Below are positions 1 through 8,116 of a stretch of DNA of 21,023 nucleotides, in pieces (the stretch's first letter is position 1; every line of letters begins with the position of its first letter). Origin of the DNA: Clostridia bacterium. Its GTDB lineage: Bacteria; Bacillota; Clostridia; TANB77; CAG-508. A model generated the notes under the pieces. It made no database searches and was not told the origin of the DNA. It was given only the letters and a program-made list of their open reading frames with translations. Where the stretch lies: NCBI GenBank assembly GCA_900753165.1, contig CAADYC010000097.1, forward strand, positions 1-21,023, given 5' to 3'. The translations under genes were made by a program, and so were the position numbers.

Positions 1-65
1 AAAATATATTTATGATAATATCGAACTAATACTAATAATCTTATAAAAATAGAGAGGTAATATTT

Positions 66-1370
66 ATGAATATTCTAGAGATTATAGAAAAAAAGAGAGA
101 AAAACAAGAATTAACAAAAGAAGAAATTGAATATTTTGTAAAAGGATATGTTGATGAAGAAGTAGCAGACTACCAAGCAGCAGCACTAGTAATGGCAATA
201 TTTTTAAATGGAATGACAAAACAAGAAACAACAAATTTAACAATAGCAATGGCACATTCAGGAGAAATATTAGACCTATCAAAATTAAACAAAACAATAG
301 TAGACAAGCACTCAACAGGAGGAGTAGGAGACAAAGTATCAATATGCCTATTACCACTAGTTGCATCACTTGGAGTACCAGTTGCAAAAATGTCAGGAAG
401 AGGACTAGGATTCACAGGTGGGACAGTTGACAAAATGCAATCAATACCAGGATACAAAACAGATATAGATATCAACAGTTTTATAAAAAATGTGGAAAAT
501 ATAGGTATTAGCATGATTTCACAAACAATGAACTTGGCACCAGCAGATAAAAAATTATATGCACTAAGAGACAGCATAGCTTGTGTTGAAAGTATACCAC
601 TAATTGCATCAAGCATAATGAGTAAAAAAATAGCAAGTGGAGCAGAAAAAATTGTATTAGATGTAACGGTTGGAAAAGGTGCATTTATGAAAAATATGAA
701 AAATGCAGAGCTTCTAGCTAATGAAATGATAGAAATAGGAAAACTTGCAAACAGAGAAACAGTATGCGTTTTAACAAATATGAATGAACCACTTGGATTT
801 GCAGTAGGAAATAATTTGGAAGTAATAGAAGCAATAAAATTTCTAAAAGGTGATATGCCAAAAGACCTAAAACAAGTTGTATTAGAACTAGGAGCATACA
901 TGATAAAACTTGCAGGATTAGGTGAAAATCTAGAAGAAAACAAAAAGAAAATGCTAGAAAATATAGCAAATGGAAAAGCACTAGACAAATTTATAGAAAT
1001 GGCAAAAAATCAAGAAGGAGATATTTCATACTTAGAAGACACTAATAAATTTGAAAAATCAAAAATCATTGAACCAATTATTGCAAAACAAAATGGATAT
1101 ATACAAGAAATAGATGCAGAAGAAATTGGAAAAGTAGCTTGTGGATTAGGAGCTGGAAGAGTAAAAAAAGAGGATAGCATAGATTATACAGTTGGAATTA
1201 TTTTAAACAAAAAAGTAGCAGATAAAGTAACAGCAGGGGAGATAATAGGGTATATCCATGCAAATAGCCAAGAAAAATGTGTAGAAGCAAATCAAAAATT
1301 AGAAGAAATTATAAAGATAAGTGAAAAGAAAATTGAAAAAGAACAAACAATTTTTGGTATTTGCAAATAA
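66..1370 (+). CDS. pdp: Pyrimidine-nucleoside phosphorylase
   Basis: Cytosolic enzyme of nucleoside salvage that splits thymidine, uridine or deoxyuridine with phosphate into the free base and (deoxy)ribose-1-phosphate. The 434 residues match the usual length of the thymidine/pyrimidine-nucleoside phosphorylase family. Visible motifs are the phosphate-binding KHSTGGVGDK (residues 81-90) and the family signature SGRGLGFTGGTVDKMQSIPG (110-129). A helical N-terminal domain precedes the glycine-rich alpha/beta domain, and a C-terminal domain follows (GLGAGR near 360). The start is supported by GAGAGG about 8 nt upstream of ATG. No other salvage gene (deoC, cdd) follows it; a fresh promoter begins just after its stop. 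Whether it is thymidine-specific (deoA) or broad-specificity (pdp) cannot be settled by reading; the Firmicute-like sequence favours pdp. Confidence 0.95.
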   Translation: MNILEIIEKKREKQELTKEEIEYFVKGYVDEEVADYQAAALVMAIFLNGMTKQETTNLTIAMAHSGEILDLSKLNKTIVDKHSTGGVGDKVSICLLPLVASLGVPVAKMSGRGLGFTGGTVDKMQSIPGYKTDIDINSFIKNVENIGISMISQTMNLAPADKKLYALRDSIACVESIPLIASSIMSKKIASGAEKIVLDVTVGKGAFMKNMKNAELLANEMIEIGKLANRETVCVLTNMNEPLGFAVGNNLEVIEAIKFLKGDMPKDLKQVVLELGAYMIKLAGLGENLEENKKKMLENIANGKALDKFIEMAKNQEGDISYLEDTNKFEKSKIIEPIIAKQNGYIQEIDAEEIGKVACGLGAGRVKKEDSIDYTVGIILNKKVADKVTAGEIIGYIHANSQEKCVEANQKLEEIIKISEKKIEKEQTIFGICK

Positions 1371-1374
1371 GTTA

Positions 1375-1404
1375 TTGAAATTAAAGATATTTTAGTGCTA
1401 TAAT
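1375..1404 (+). promoter_or_regulatory. Sigma-A type promoter for the small ORF and cdaA
   Basis: TTGAAA (1375-1380), an 18-nt spacer ending in TGC, then TATAAT (1399-1404). The -10 box is consensus and is extended (TGC-TATAAT). It lies immediately after the phosphorylase stop codon and 27 nt before the next start codon, so it most likely drives the 46-residue ORF and cdaA as one transcript. Confidence 0.75.
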
Positions 1405-1430
1405 ATTAAGGAAATGAAGAGGTGAATATT

Positions 1431-1571
1431 ATGAAAAAAGATAAAAAAATAAAAAACAAAGAACAAAGAAAATATGATAAAGGACAAATATTTGTAAAAG
1501 TAATGGCAGGAATACTTGCATTACTTATGGTATTATCAGTAGCAGCATCATTAATATTTTCATTAATATAG
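1431..1571 (+). CDS. 46-residue single-pass membrane protein upstream of cdaA
   Basis: A short ORF below usual length cut-offs. It starts at ATG after a good Shine-Dalgarno (AAGAGGTG, 6-nt spacing) and a consensus promoter. The first 20 residues are strongly basic (MKKDKKIKNKEQRKYDKGQI) and the rest is one hydrophobic segment (about residues 21-46), so it should be a cytoplasm-in membrane peptide. It ends 49 nt before cdaA and has no terminator between, so the two are probably co-transcribed. The build resembles the small DUF4044/Prli42-like membrane peptides of Firmicutes, but I cannot assign it to either by eye. Function unknown. Confidence 0.7.
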   Translation: MKKDKKIKNKEQRKYDKGQIFVKVMAGILALLMVLSVAASLIFSLI

Positions 1572-1620
1572 AAAAAGACAAAATAAAAAATAATTCTCAA
1601 AATTTGAGAGAAGGTGTAAT

Positions 1621-2547
1621 ATGGAAAAAAGTATAAGTAATAGTTGGATGAATTTTTATAATGAAAATATATTAAAAGGGTTTCAAAATTTAAGTGAAAA
1701 TCCATTTACCTTATTTACAACAATATTGGATTTAGTAATAGTATTATTCTTATTATATTGTTTTATAAAACTGGTAAAAGGTTCAAGAGCATGGCAATTA
1801 ATAAAAGGAATAGCATTTTTAATAATTGCAACATGGCTTAGCGGATTATTAAATTTAAAAATCTTAAACTCAATTTTAACAGGAATAATGAATTGGGGAG
1901 TAATAGCAATAATTGTAATATTCCAACCTGAATTAAGAAGAGGTCTTGAACAATTAGGAACAAATAAATTTACAAAATTTTTTGGACTAGATAGTGATTT
2001 AGCAACAAAAACAAAAGAAGATATTTATAAAGTGGTTATAGCAGCTACAGAACTTTCAAAAACAAAAACAGGAGCATTAATAGTACTAGAAAGAGATATA
2101 AATATTCAAGACATTATAGCAACAGGAGTTCCAATGAATTCAGAAATATCTCCACAATTACTAGTAAATATATTTGTGCCAAAAACACCATTACATGATG
2201 GAGCAGTTGTTATAAGTAATAATAAAATTGCAGCAGCAGCCTGCGTTTTACCACTTGCTGATGATCAAGATATTGCAAAAGAACTAGGAACAAGACATAG
2301 AGCAGCTATAGGCATTTCAAAAGAATCTGATAGTATAGTTGTAGTAGTGTCTGAGGAGACTGGAAAAATTTCTGTTGCAAAAGATGGAACATTAATTGCA
2401 GATGTAACAGAAGATACATTAAAGAAAATATTAATAAGCAATATTGTTACTAAAAGGTTCACACAAAAAAAGACAGTAAAAAATAATAGATTAGAAGATA
2501 TTAAAAGAAGATTTAGTAAGAAAACAAAAGAAAATGAAAACAAATAA
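1621..2547 (+). CDS. cdaA: Membrane diadenylate cyclase CdaA (DacA)
   Basis: Condenses two ATP into cyclic di-AMP, the second messenger that controls potassium and osmolyte uptake in Firmicutes. There are three hydrophobic segments (about 32-52, 61-78, 84-101), then the cytosolic DAC (DisA_N) domain with LHDGAVV (191-197) and GTRHRAA (223-229), the two catalytic motifs. At 308 residues it is longer than the usual 270-280: about 25 extra residues precede the first membrane segment, and the C-terminal tail is Lys/Arg-rich. The start is supported by GAGAGAAGGTG upstream of ATG. In most Firmicutes cdaA is followed by cdaR and glmM; here it is followed by a terminator and truA. Confidence 0.95.
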   Translation: MEKSISNSWMNFYNENILKGFQNLSENPFTLFTTILDLVIVLFLLYCFIKLVKGSRAWQLIKGIAFLIIATWLSGLLNLKILNSILTGIMNWGVIAIIVIFQPELRRGLEQLGTNKFTKFFGLDSDLATKTKEDIYKVVIAATELSKTKTGALIVLERDINIQDIIATGVPMNSEISPQLLVNIFVPKTPLHDGAVVISNNKIAAAACVLPLADDQDIAKELGTRHRAAIGISKESDSIVVVVSEETGKISVAKDGTLIADVTEDTLKKILISNIVTKRFTQKKTVKNNRLEDIKRRFSKKTKENENK

Positions 2548-2549
2548 AA

Positions 2550-2574
2550 AAGTCGCTGATAAGGCGGCTTTTAT
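2550..2574 (+). terminator. Intrinsic terminator after cdaA
   Basis: Stem AAGTCGC (2550-2556) pairs with GCGGCTT (2564-2570), with one U-G pair and a 7-nt loop, followed by a short T run. It is GC-rich in a very AT-rich context and sits directly after the cdaA stop. Confidence 0.75.
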
Positions 2575-2639
2575 AAGTAATACTAAGAATTAATAAACAA
2601 GTAATAAGAAAAATAAATAAAGATAAAATGGAGAATAAA

Positions 2640-3380
2640 ATGAGAAATATAAAATTAACAATAGAATATGATGGAAAAGATTTCAACGGATGGCAAAAGC
2701 AACCAACAAAATTAAATATTCAAGGTACAATAGAACAAACTATAAAAATAGTAACAGGAGAAGATGTAGATTTAATGGCATCAGGAAGAACAGATGCAGG
2801 AGTACACGCATTTGGACAAGTTGCAAATTTTAAAACAAACTCAAATATTCCAATAGAAAAGATTCCAATAGCATTGAATTCAAATTTAAAAAAATCAATA
2901 AGAATCATATCAGCAGAAGAAGTCGATGAGCGTTTTCATAGTAGATTGACTTGTAAAAGAAAAACATATAGATATGTTATAAATAATTCGGAATTTTCAT
3001 CAGCAATATACAGAAATTTGGAAACACATATTCCTCAAAAATTGGATGTAGAGAAAATGAAGCAAGCAGCAAAATATTTTGAAGGTGAACATGATTTCAA
3101 AGCATTTAAAGCTAGTGGAACAAGTAGTAAAAGTAGCGTTAGAACAATTTACAAAGCAGAAGTTTTTGAAATGCCAAACAATAGGATTTATATCGAATTA
3201 ACAGGAAATGGATTTTTGTATAATATGGTTAGAATAATTGCCGGAACTTTAGTTGATGTTGGAACAGGAAAGATACAGCCTGAAGATATTGAGAAAATCA
3301 TTGAGTCTAAAGATAGAAGTTTAGCAGGAAAAACTTTGCAACCAAATGGATTATATTTGGTTGAAGTAAACTATAATTAA
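2640..3380 (+). CDS. truA: tRNA pseudouridine(38-40) synthase TruA
   Basis: Isomerises uridines 38-40 in the anticodon arm of tRNAs to pseudouridine. Evidence: N-terminal LTIEYDG and FNGWQ, then the catalytic motif SGRTDAGVHA, whose Asp is residue 52; a later RTIYKAEV segment and a C-terminal half with GNGFLYNMVRIIAGTLVDVG typical of TruA. The 246 residues match the family. An in-frame ATG exists at 2628 but has no ribosome site. GGAG at 2630-2633 is correctly spaced for the ATG at 2640, and that start gives the usual N-terminus just before the first beta strand. It stands alone between the cdaA terminator and a membrane-protein gene. Confidence 0.95.
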   Translation: MRNIKLTIEYDGKDFNGWQKQPTKLNIQGTIEQTIKIVTGEDVDLMASGRTDAGVHAFGQVANFKTNSNIPIEKIPIALNSNLKKSIRIISAEEVDERFHSRLTCKRKTYRYVINNSEFSSAIYRNLETHIPQKLDVEKMKQAAKYFEGEHDFKAFKASGTSSKSSVRTIYKAEVFEMPNNRIYIELTGNGFLYNMVRIIAGTLVDVGTGKIQPEDIEKIIESKDRSLAGKTLQPNGLYLVEVNYN

Positions 3381-3507
3381 AATATTAAATAAAACAAAAA
3401 GTAACCAAATCCAACAAAAAGCATAAAATATAGTAAAAACGATGTACAGAATCAGAAGCCTTAAAACTTTACAATTAACTAAAATCGTTAAAATGAAAGG
3501 AGAAAAA

Positions 3508-4078
3508 ATGAACACTTTACTAATATTTTTTGCTTTACCAATAGCAGTAATAATAATATCAATAGCACTACAGAAAATCTTTAAATGCCCATTTTTAGTA
3601 GCAGCAATAATATTTGCAATATTTCTAATAGTAACATTTGCAATAGGCAACCTAAATTACTTAGTAGCAACAATAGCATATACAATACTAGCATTTATAA
3701 CAGCAGTATTAACAAACATAATTTGCAGAATACTTAGAGAACTAGACAGAAGAGAAAGAGAGAGCAATTGTTGTAACAGAAGAAACAGAAATTTAAATAA
3801 TAACAATAATGAAACACAATTATTGTCAATAACACGGAGAATGTTCAAACAATGATAATGGAAATTTATTAACTATAAGTAGTAATGGATGTAATGGGGT
3901 TGAAAACGATTTATTAACAATTAACACAAATTGCCCAAATAATAATAGCAATAATAACAATAGTTATTGCAGTTGTAATACATCAAATGATTCAATATCA
4001 GTTAGAGCAAATGTATTTCCAAATAATAATATAAATGGAAGAACAGGAAGCTTTTCTGGATGCTTTAGAAGAAGGTAG
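3508..4078 (+). CDS. DUF2651-like membrane protein with Asn/Cys-rich tail, in two frames (+1 shift)
   Basis: Starts at ATG 3508 after AAAGGAG (a longer upstream ORF has no ribosome site). The first 75 residues form three hydrophobic segments resembling the DUF2651/YbeF family of small membrane proteins. A charged stretch (RELDRRERES) and an Asn-rich low-complexity tail follow. The zero frame stops at 3853-3855. The +1 frame is open from 3833 and continues to TAG at 4076-4078 with the same style: LLTIS, LLTIN, NNNSNNNNS, several Cys and a basic end CFRRR. LLSIT before the break matches LLTIS and LLTIN after it, so both parts belong to one gene. Joined at the CGG codon (3835-3837) they give 189 residues. 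It could be a recent pseudogene, a programmed shift or a sequence error. Function unknown; a spore or envelope role is only a guess. Confidence 0.6.
3832..3838 (+). other. Candidate +1 frameshift site ACA-CGG-A
   Basis: Zero-frame codons are ACA (3832-3834), CGG (3835-3837), AGA. Skipping the C gives ACA-GGA-GAA-TGT and enters the open +1 frame. The shift must fall between the +1-frame TAA at 3830-3832 and the zero-frame TGA at 3853-3855, so the site is limited to about seven codons, and CGG is the second of them. Confidence 0.45.
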
Positions 4079-4127
4079 AAAATGTCGAATTTTGCGATGA
4101 AAAAATTTGCAAAGTTCGGCATTTTGT
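4079..4127 (+). terminator. Long hairpin terminator after the DUF2651-like gene
   Basis: A 17-bp stem, AAAATGTCGAATTTTGC (4079-4095) with GCAAAGTTCGGCATTTT (4109-4125), all pairs canonical or G-U, 13-nt loop. It begins one base after the stop codon of the +1 frame, not after the zero-frame stop over 220 bp earlier. This supports the +1-frame end as the true gene end. The right arm ends in TTTT. Confidence 0.65.
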
Positions 4128-4183
4128 AGTATTATATATATACTTTATTTTTATTCAAATATTAAATTCAATGTTCAAAATCG

Positions 4184-4541
4184 ATGAACAAAATTCCAAA
4201 AAACAATAAACATGACAAAATATTTAGAACATTACTAGATAAAAAACAGAATGAAGTTGAACTAATAAACAAAGCTAGGAAATAAAGAAACACTGAAATT
4301 AATTAATAATATAGAAGGAGAAAATGGAGAAATGTTAGCAGTAGTAGAAACAATAAGAAGAGAAAATCAAATGTATATAAATATGGGAAGAAAAGAAGCA
4401 AGGAAAGAAATGAAAAATAATTTATATAAAATAGCACAAAAATTATTAGAAAGAAATACATCAAAAGAAGAAGTATCAGAAATAACAGGATTAAATGAAA
4501 AAGAAATAGAAAAAGTATTGAAAATGAAGAAAATAGTGTAA
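4184..4541 (+). pseudogene. Remnant of an Rpn/PD-(D/E)XK transposase-like nuclease
   Basis: Two parts of one family survive side by side. 4184-4285 encodes a typical N-terminus (NKHDKIFRTLLDKKQNEVE) and then stops at TAA. 4269-4541 in another frame encodes the typical C-terminus: GEMLAVVETIRREN, an Arg/Lys-rich NMGRKEARKE helix, and the closing KLLERNTSKEEVSEITGLNE helix-turn-helix-like motif. Full-length clostridial members are about 300 residues. Here the middle, roughly 180-200 residues with the catalytic Asp/Glu/Lys core, is gone. The C-terminal part could still be translated as a 69-residue peptide from ATG 4332 (AGAAGGAG upstream at 4313-4320). Family assignment rests on remembered sequence style. 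Confidence 0.6.
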
Positions 4542-4645
4542 AAATGCAATTTTATAAATGCTCCAGAACTACAAATAAAATTGCTTGATAATTTTACATT
4601 TTTATGTTAAACTAATAAATGCAAAACATTTTAGGGGGAATAAAA

Positions 4646-5542
4646 ATGTTAGAAATTATAGAAGAAACATTAATAGATGCCATAAAACTATTACCATTTC
4701 TATTTATAACATATTTAATTATGGAATACATAGAACACAAAATGGGACATAAAACAAAAAAAGCAATTAAGAAATCAGGAAAATGGGGGCCAATAATAGG
4801 AAGCGTATTAGGAGTATTTCCACAATGTGGATTTTCAGTATCAGCAACAAACTTATATGCAGGGCGAGTTATAACACTAGGAACACTAATAGCTGTATAT
4901 TTATCTACATCAGATGAAATGTTACCAATATTTATATCAGAAGCGGTTTCTCCAATAATAATATTAAAGATATTAGGAATTAAACTTATAATAGGAATGA
5001 TAGCAGGAACAATAATAGATTTATTAACACATATAATATATGAAAACAAAAATACAATAAAAAAAGATAATAAAAACATTATAGAAGAAAGCGAAGAAAA
5101 TGAAATAGGACATATATGTGAAGAAGATCATTGTCATTGTAATGAAAGTGGAATATTAAAATCAGCAGTACATCATACATTAAGCATATTGTTGTTTATA
5201 ATAATAATAACATTTATTATAAATATAGTAGTGCATTTTGTAGGAGAAGAAACAATTGCAAGTTGGATATTAAATAAACCAGTAATTGGACCATTAATTG
5301 CATCACTAATAGGATTAATACCAAATTGTGCTGCATCAGTAATAATAACAAATATGTATTTAGAAAATGTTATTTCACTGGGAAGTATGATATCAGGATT
5401 ATTAACAGGTGCAGGAGTAGGACTGGCAGTATTATTTAAAACAAATAATAAGATAAAAGAAAATATAGGAATAGTAGTTTTATTATATGCAATAGGAGTT
5501 ATTTCAGGAATAATAATTGATTTAATAGGAATTGCATTATAA
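4646..5542 (+). CDS. ArsP_2-type putative metal exporter (putative manganese/arsenic efflux permease)
   Basis: A polytopic membrane protein of 298 residues in two similar halves separated by a hydrophilic loop. The first half has PQCGFSVS (59-66) followed by ATNLYAGRVITLGTLI; the second has IPNCAASV (225-232) followed by ITNMYLENVISLGSMI. This internal duplication with a Cys in each Pro-x-Cys motif is what I know from the ArsP_2 / 'putative manganese transporter' family of about ten-helix exporters. The central loop carries a His/Cys cluster, HICEEDHCHC (156-165), a likely metal-binding site. ATG 4646 is chosen over 4619 because AGGGGGA sits just before it. Substrate (Mn, As or another metal) cannot be told. 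It ends at a bidirectional terminator. Confidence 0.8.
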   Translation: MLEIIEETLIDAIKLLPFLFITYLIMEYIEHKMGHKTKKAIKKSGKWGPIIGSVLGVFPQCGFSVSATNLYAGRVITLGTLIAVYLSTSDEMLPIFISEAVSPIIILKILGIKLIIGMIAGTIIDLLTHIIYENKNTIKKDNKNIIEESEENEIGHICEEDHCHCNESGILKSAVHHTLSILLFIIIITFIINIVVHFVGEETIASWILNKPVIGPLIASLIGLIPNCAASVIITNMYLENVISLGSMISGLLTGAGVGLAVLFKTNNKIKENIGIVVLLYAIGVISGIIIDLIGIAL

Positions 5543-5553
5543 TAAAGCATAAT

Positions 5554-5592
5554 AAAAAACTGTCAAAAGCAAATACTTAATGACAGTTTTTT
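5554..5592. terminator. Bidirectional terminator between convergent genes
   Basis: AAAAAACTGTCA (5554-5565) and TGACAGTTTTTT (5581-5592) form a perfect 12-bp stem with a 15-nt loop. A-tract and T-tract flank it on both strands, so it can end both the exporter transcript (+) and the ATPase transcript (-), whose stop codon is at 5596. Confidence 0.8.
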
Positions 5593-5595
5593 ATT

Positions 5596-7923
5596 TTATT
5601 TTTTCTTTTTATTTTTTAAATTAACTACAATAGCATCTTCATTATCAAATAAATAATTAGAATCTGTTGTGTCAGTTTGAACTGGATTGATTTCATTTCT
5701 TTCATCAATAAAATCTAATTTTTTAGGATTAAATTTTTTTCGATTCAAACCATTTTCTGTATCTTCAGTTTCAGTAGTAACACCATCTGAATATTTACCA
5801 AAATCATATATTTTAGTTTTTCTTGGTTCTTTATATTTAGATTCCAAATAATTAAATTTACCAGGTCCAACCATAGGTTTTCCATTAGAACCTCTGACTT
5901 TGTAAGCACAATCTTTTTGACCAAGAGTTTGTAATTTACCAGGTTTAAAATATGGAGTAAATTTCCATTCAACACTACCATGTTTAGAATCATATTTCAT
6001 CTTATCGAAATCAATAGTATTACCCATAGACCATTCTCTCTTTTGACCAAATTCACTACTCCACCATTCAAGTTCATCAATAACTCCGCCACCAGTAAAT
6101 ATTTTATTTACACAGTTTGATAATATAGTTTGTTTATAGTTTCCTTTAACACCTGAAACATCCAACTGTTCTAAATTTTGTGCTGATATAACAGTACCAA
6201 TCTTATATTTTCTATACATTGTAAATATAGGTTCAATTGCTTTACAAATAAAGTCTGGAAATTCATCAATATATAAGAAGTTTGGAACTCTAGATTTTTC
6301 ACTTCCAGGTCTTCTTAAAACTGCATTTTGCATTGATATTAAGAAGAATAAACCGAAAGCTTTGTGACTAGATGCACCTAAATCCCCACGTCTTGTACAC
6401 ACAAAAGTTATATCTCCATTAGCTAACATTTTATCAAAATCAATATTATTGTGTCTGTTACACAAAATTGATTTAACACCAGGTAATCTTAATAATTTAT
6501 CTAATTGAGTTATAACAGCATCTATGTATATCTCAGTATTTTGTCTGTTAATACCAGTTTTATAAAAGTTCTTTTTAAAATATGCTAATTGTGTACTATA
6601 TTTTTCTTTTAATTCATCATCATGTGCTAATATTTCACACATTTTTTCAACTAAATCAAAATTAGTAAACATTTCTAACATATCTTTTAAGTTAGGTAAC
6701 ATACCTTCATTCATTCTAGGATACATTTCTTTTAACAATATTGAAACATTCTCAATAGCTTGAAGAACAACAGATTCTCTATAAGTCTCATCAGGTTCAT
6801 CTTTTGAAATCTCAAGCATAGTTTTCAATACTGAAGAAATAGTAATTGCTATTTTATTTGCATCATCATAAACAAATGGATTTAAACCAATTGAATTTCT
6901 ATCAGTAGGATCTATAATATTATAGGTTAAACCAAGATTTTTACAAACATCAATCATATGGTCTGAAATTTCTCTATCAGGAGACATAACAGTTAGACCA
7001 CAGTTTTTATAAGTGATTTCAGAAGTAGAATCTAAAATCATTTTTTTCATATATCCTTTATAAACATCTTCATTTCCAGAAGTCGGTACCAACATATTTA
7101 AATTAAAATTAGCATTTAAATATTCATTATCATAAGGTTTTGTTAATGTAGCAATACCAGTTTTTAAAGCAGTAAATCCCATTTCTTTTGCAACTTCCCT
7201 AAAGAAGAATTTCTTTTCTAAATCTCTAGCGATTAAAGGCTCATAAACTAAAGATGTTTTTCCAGAACCAGATGCACCACATACAAACATTGATTGATAT
7301 CTAGAGGCTTCAGGGATAGTTATTTGTTCAGAAGTTTCACTGTTTTGGCATAAGTATACATCACATGTATATGGACCATGACCTTGTTTTTTATCAGATA
7401 AATCAATACCACCATAATCCCAAATTGATTGAGTCATATCTTTACTATCATTTACACCAAAGTATAAGAAATTAAATACTTTAGGAATAATAAGTACTGG
7501 TGCTAAAATAGTTAAAGAAGTTAAAGCAGGACGAACTAAATCAGAAAAATCTGTAACTAAGTCTACATATCCTGGATTAAATACTAATAGTAACCAGGCT
7601 CCCATATTAAGCCATTGAGTGAACATAGAAATTGCAATTATACTTAATCCAATTACATATATATTAAATAAAGTAACTTTTTTCTTTTTTGTTGATGCAA
7701 ATTCTGATGGAATAGAAAATGCAAATGCTAACATAGGACAGGCAAGTGCTATTGTATATTGAATTGGTCCCCAATATGAATAGGAAACACCGGTAAATAA
7801 CATCAATAACATTTCTGTAATTCTATCAACTGCTAAATATATAGTTATAAGTGTAAATACATATGTTGCAAATGTATTTCTACTAATTCCTAATTTTTTT
7901 AAAAAATTGTCTATTATTTTCAT
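5596..7923 (-). CDS. Orphan VirD4/TraG-type coupling-protein ATPase
   Basis: 775 residues. Four hydrophobic segments lie in the first 155 residues, followed by a cytosolic AAA+/HerA-FtsK-type motor domain. Walker A is GASGSGKT (216-223); Walker B is FLYIDEF (549-555), followed by a sensor-like TVISAQNLEQL (577-587), as in type IV secretion coupling proteins that bring DNA or protein substrates to a conjugation channel. The last 90 residues are polar and low-complexity. Long motor-domain insertions (about 270-460) are as in TraG-like proteins. The start follows AAAGGGG. No relaxase, VirB4, channel protein, integrase or attachment site is visible nearby; the neighbours are ordinary chromosomal genes. 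It may be a relic of an integrated element or a chromosomal ATPase with another job. Its base composition matches its neighbours, which argues against recent arrival. Confidence 0.8.
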   Translation of the reverse strand: MKIIDNFLKKLGISRNTFATYVFTLITIYLAVDRITEMLLMLFTGVSYSYWGPIQYTIALACPMLAFAFSIPSEFASTKKKKVTLFNIYVIGLSIIAISMFTQWLNMGAWLLLVFNPGYVDLVTDFSDLVRPALTSLTILAPVLIIPKVFNFLYFGVNDSKDMTQSIWDYGGIDLSDKKQGHGPYTCDVYLCQNSETSEQITIPEASRYQSMFVCGASGSGKTSLVYEPLIARDLEKKFFFREVAKEMGFTALKTGIATLTKPYDNEYLNANFNLNMLVPTSGNEDVYKGYMKKMILDSTSEITYKNCGLTVMSPDREISDHMIDVCKNLGLTYNIIDPTDRNSIGLNPFVYDDANKIAITISSVLKTMLEISKDEPDETYRESVVLQAIENVSILLKEMYPRMNEGMLPNLKDMLEMFTNFDLVEKMCEILAHDDELKEKYSTQLAYFKKNFYKTGINRQNTEIYIDAVITQLDKLLRLPGVKSILCNRHNNIDFDKMLANGDITFVCTRRGDLGASSHKAFGLFFLISMQNAVLRRPGSEKSRVPNFLYIDEFPDFICKAIEPIFTMYRKYKIGTVISAQNLEQLDVSGVKGNYKQTILSNCVNKIFTGGGVIDELEWWSSEFGQKREWSMGNTIDFDKMKYDSKHGSVEWKFTPYFKPGKLQTLGQKDCAYKVRGSNGKPMVGPGKFNYLESKYKEPRKTKIYDFGKYSDGVTTETEDTENGLNRKKFNPKKLDFIDERNEINPVQTDTTDSNYLFDNEDAIVVNLKNKKKK

Positions 7924-7984
7924 TATATATTTGCCCCTTTTTATTAATTATATTTAATTAGAATTTTTATAATACTACATATCT

Positions 7985-8013
7985 ATTATCCTATAAAATG
8001 GGGAAAAAAACAA
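7985..8013 (-). promoter_or_regulatory. Possible promoter of the VirD4-like gene
   Basis: Read on the minus strand: TTGTTT (8013-8008), 17-nt spacer, GATAAT (7990-7985). It would give a leader of about 55 nt before the start codon at 7923. Both boxes deviate from consensus by one or two bases. Confidence 0.4.
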
Positions 8014-8116
8014 GTATTTTTGGAAAAAAAGTGCATAAATAAACCAATAAAAGAATAAAAATTAAATAAAAAACATATAATATTTAAAATTACATAAGAA
8101 TATAAGAGGTGGAGTT

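Noticed and set aside
170..988. 272-codon open frame on the minus strand inside the phosphorylase gene
   Set aside because: It is antisense to a clear pdp gene. The product is Ser/Phe/Ile-rich with no family resemblance, as expected from the reverse of AT-rich codons.
3795..3990. CRISPR-like or tandem repeat array
   Set aside because: The AATAATAACAAT runs are codons of an Asn-rich protein tail. There are no regular repeat-spacer units.
4275..4283. A third +1 site (GCT-AGG-A) in the Rpn remnant
   Set aside because: A +1 shift there would join the two ends, but AGG is decoded normally many times in intact genes here (uvrC, cdaA, truA, hpt), and the loss of about 200 residues already shows a deletion.
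4546..4584. Terminator formed by GCAATTTTA and TAAAATTGC
   Set aside because: A 9-bp AT-rich stem with a 21-nt loop and no directly following T tract is weak in such AT-rich DNA.
5596..7923. An integrative conjugative element boundary
   Set aside because: A coupling-protein gene alone is not enough: no integrase, relaxase, direct-repeat att sites or composition change was seen around it.
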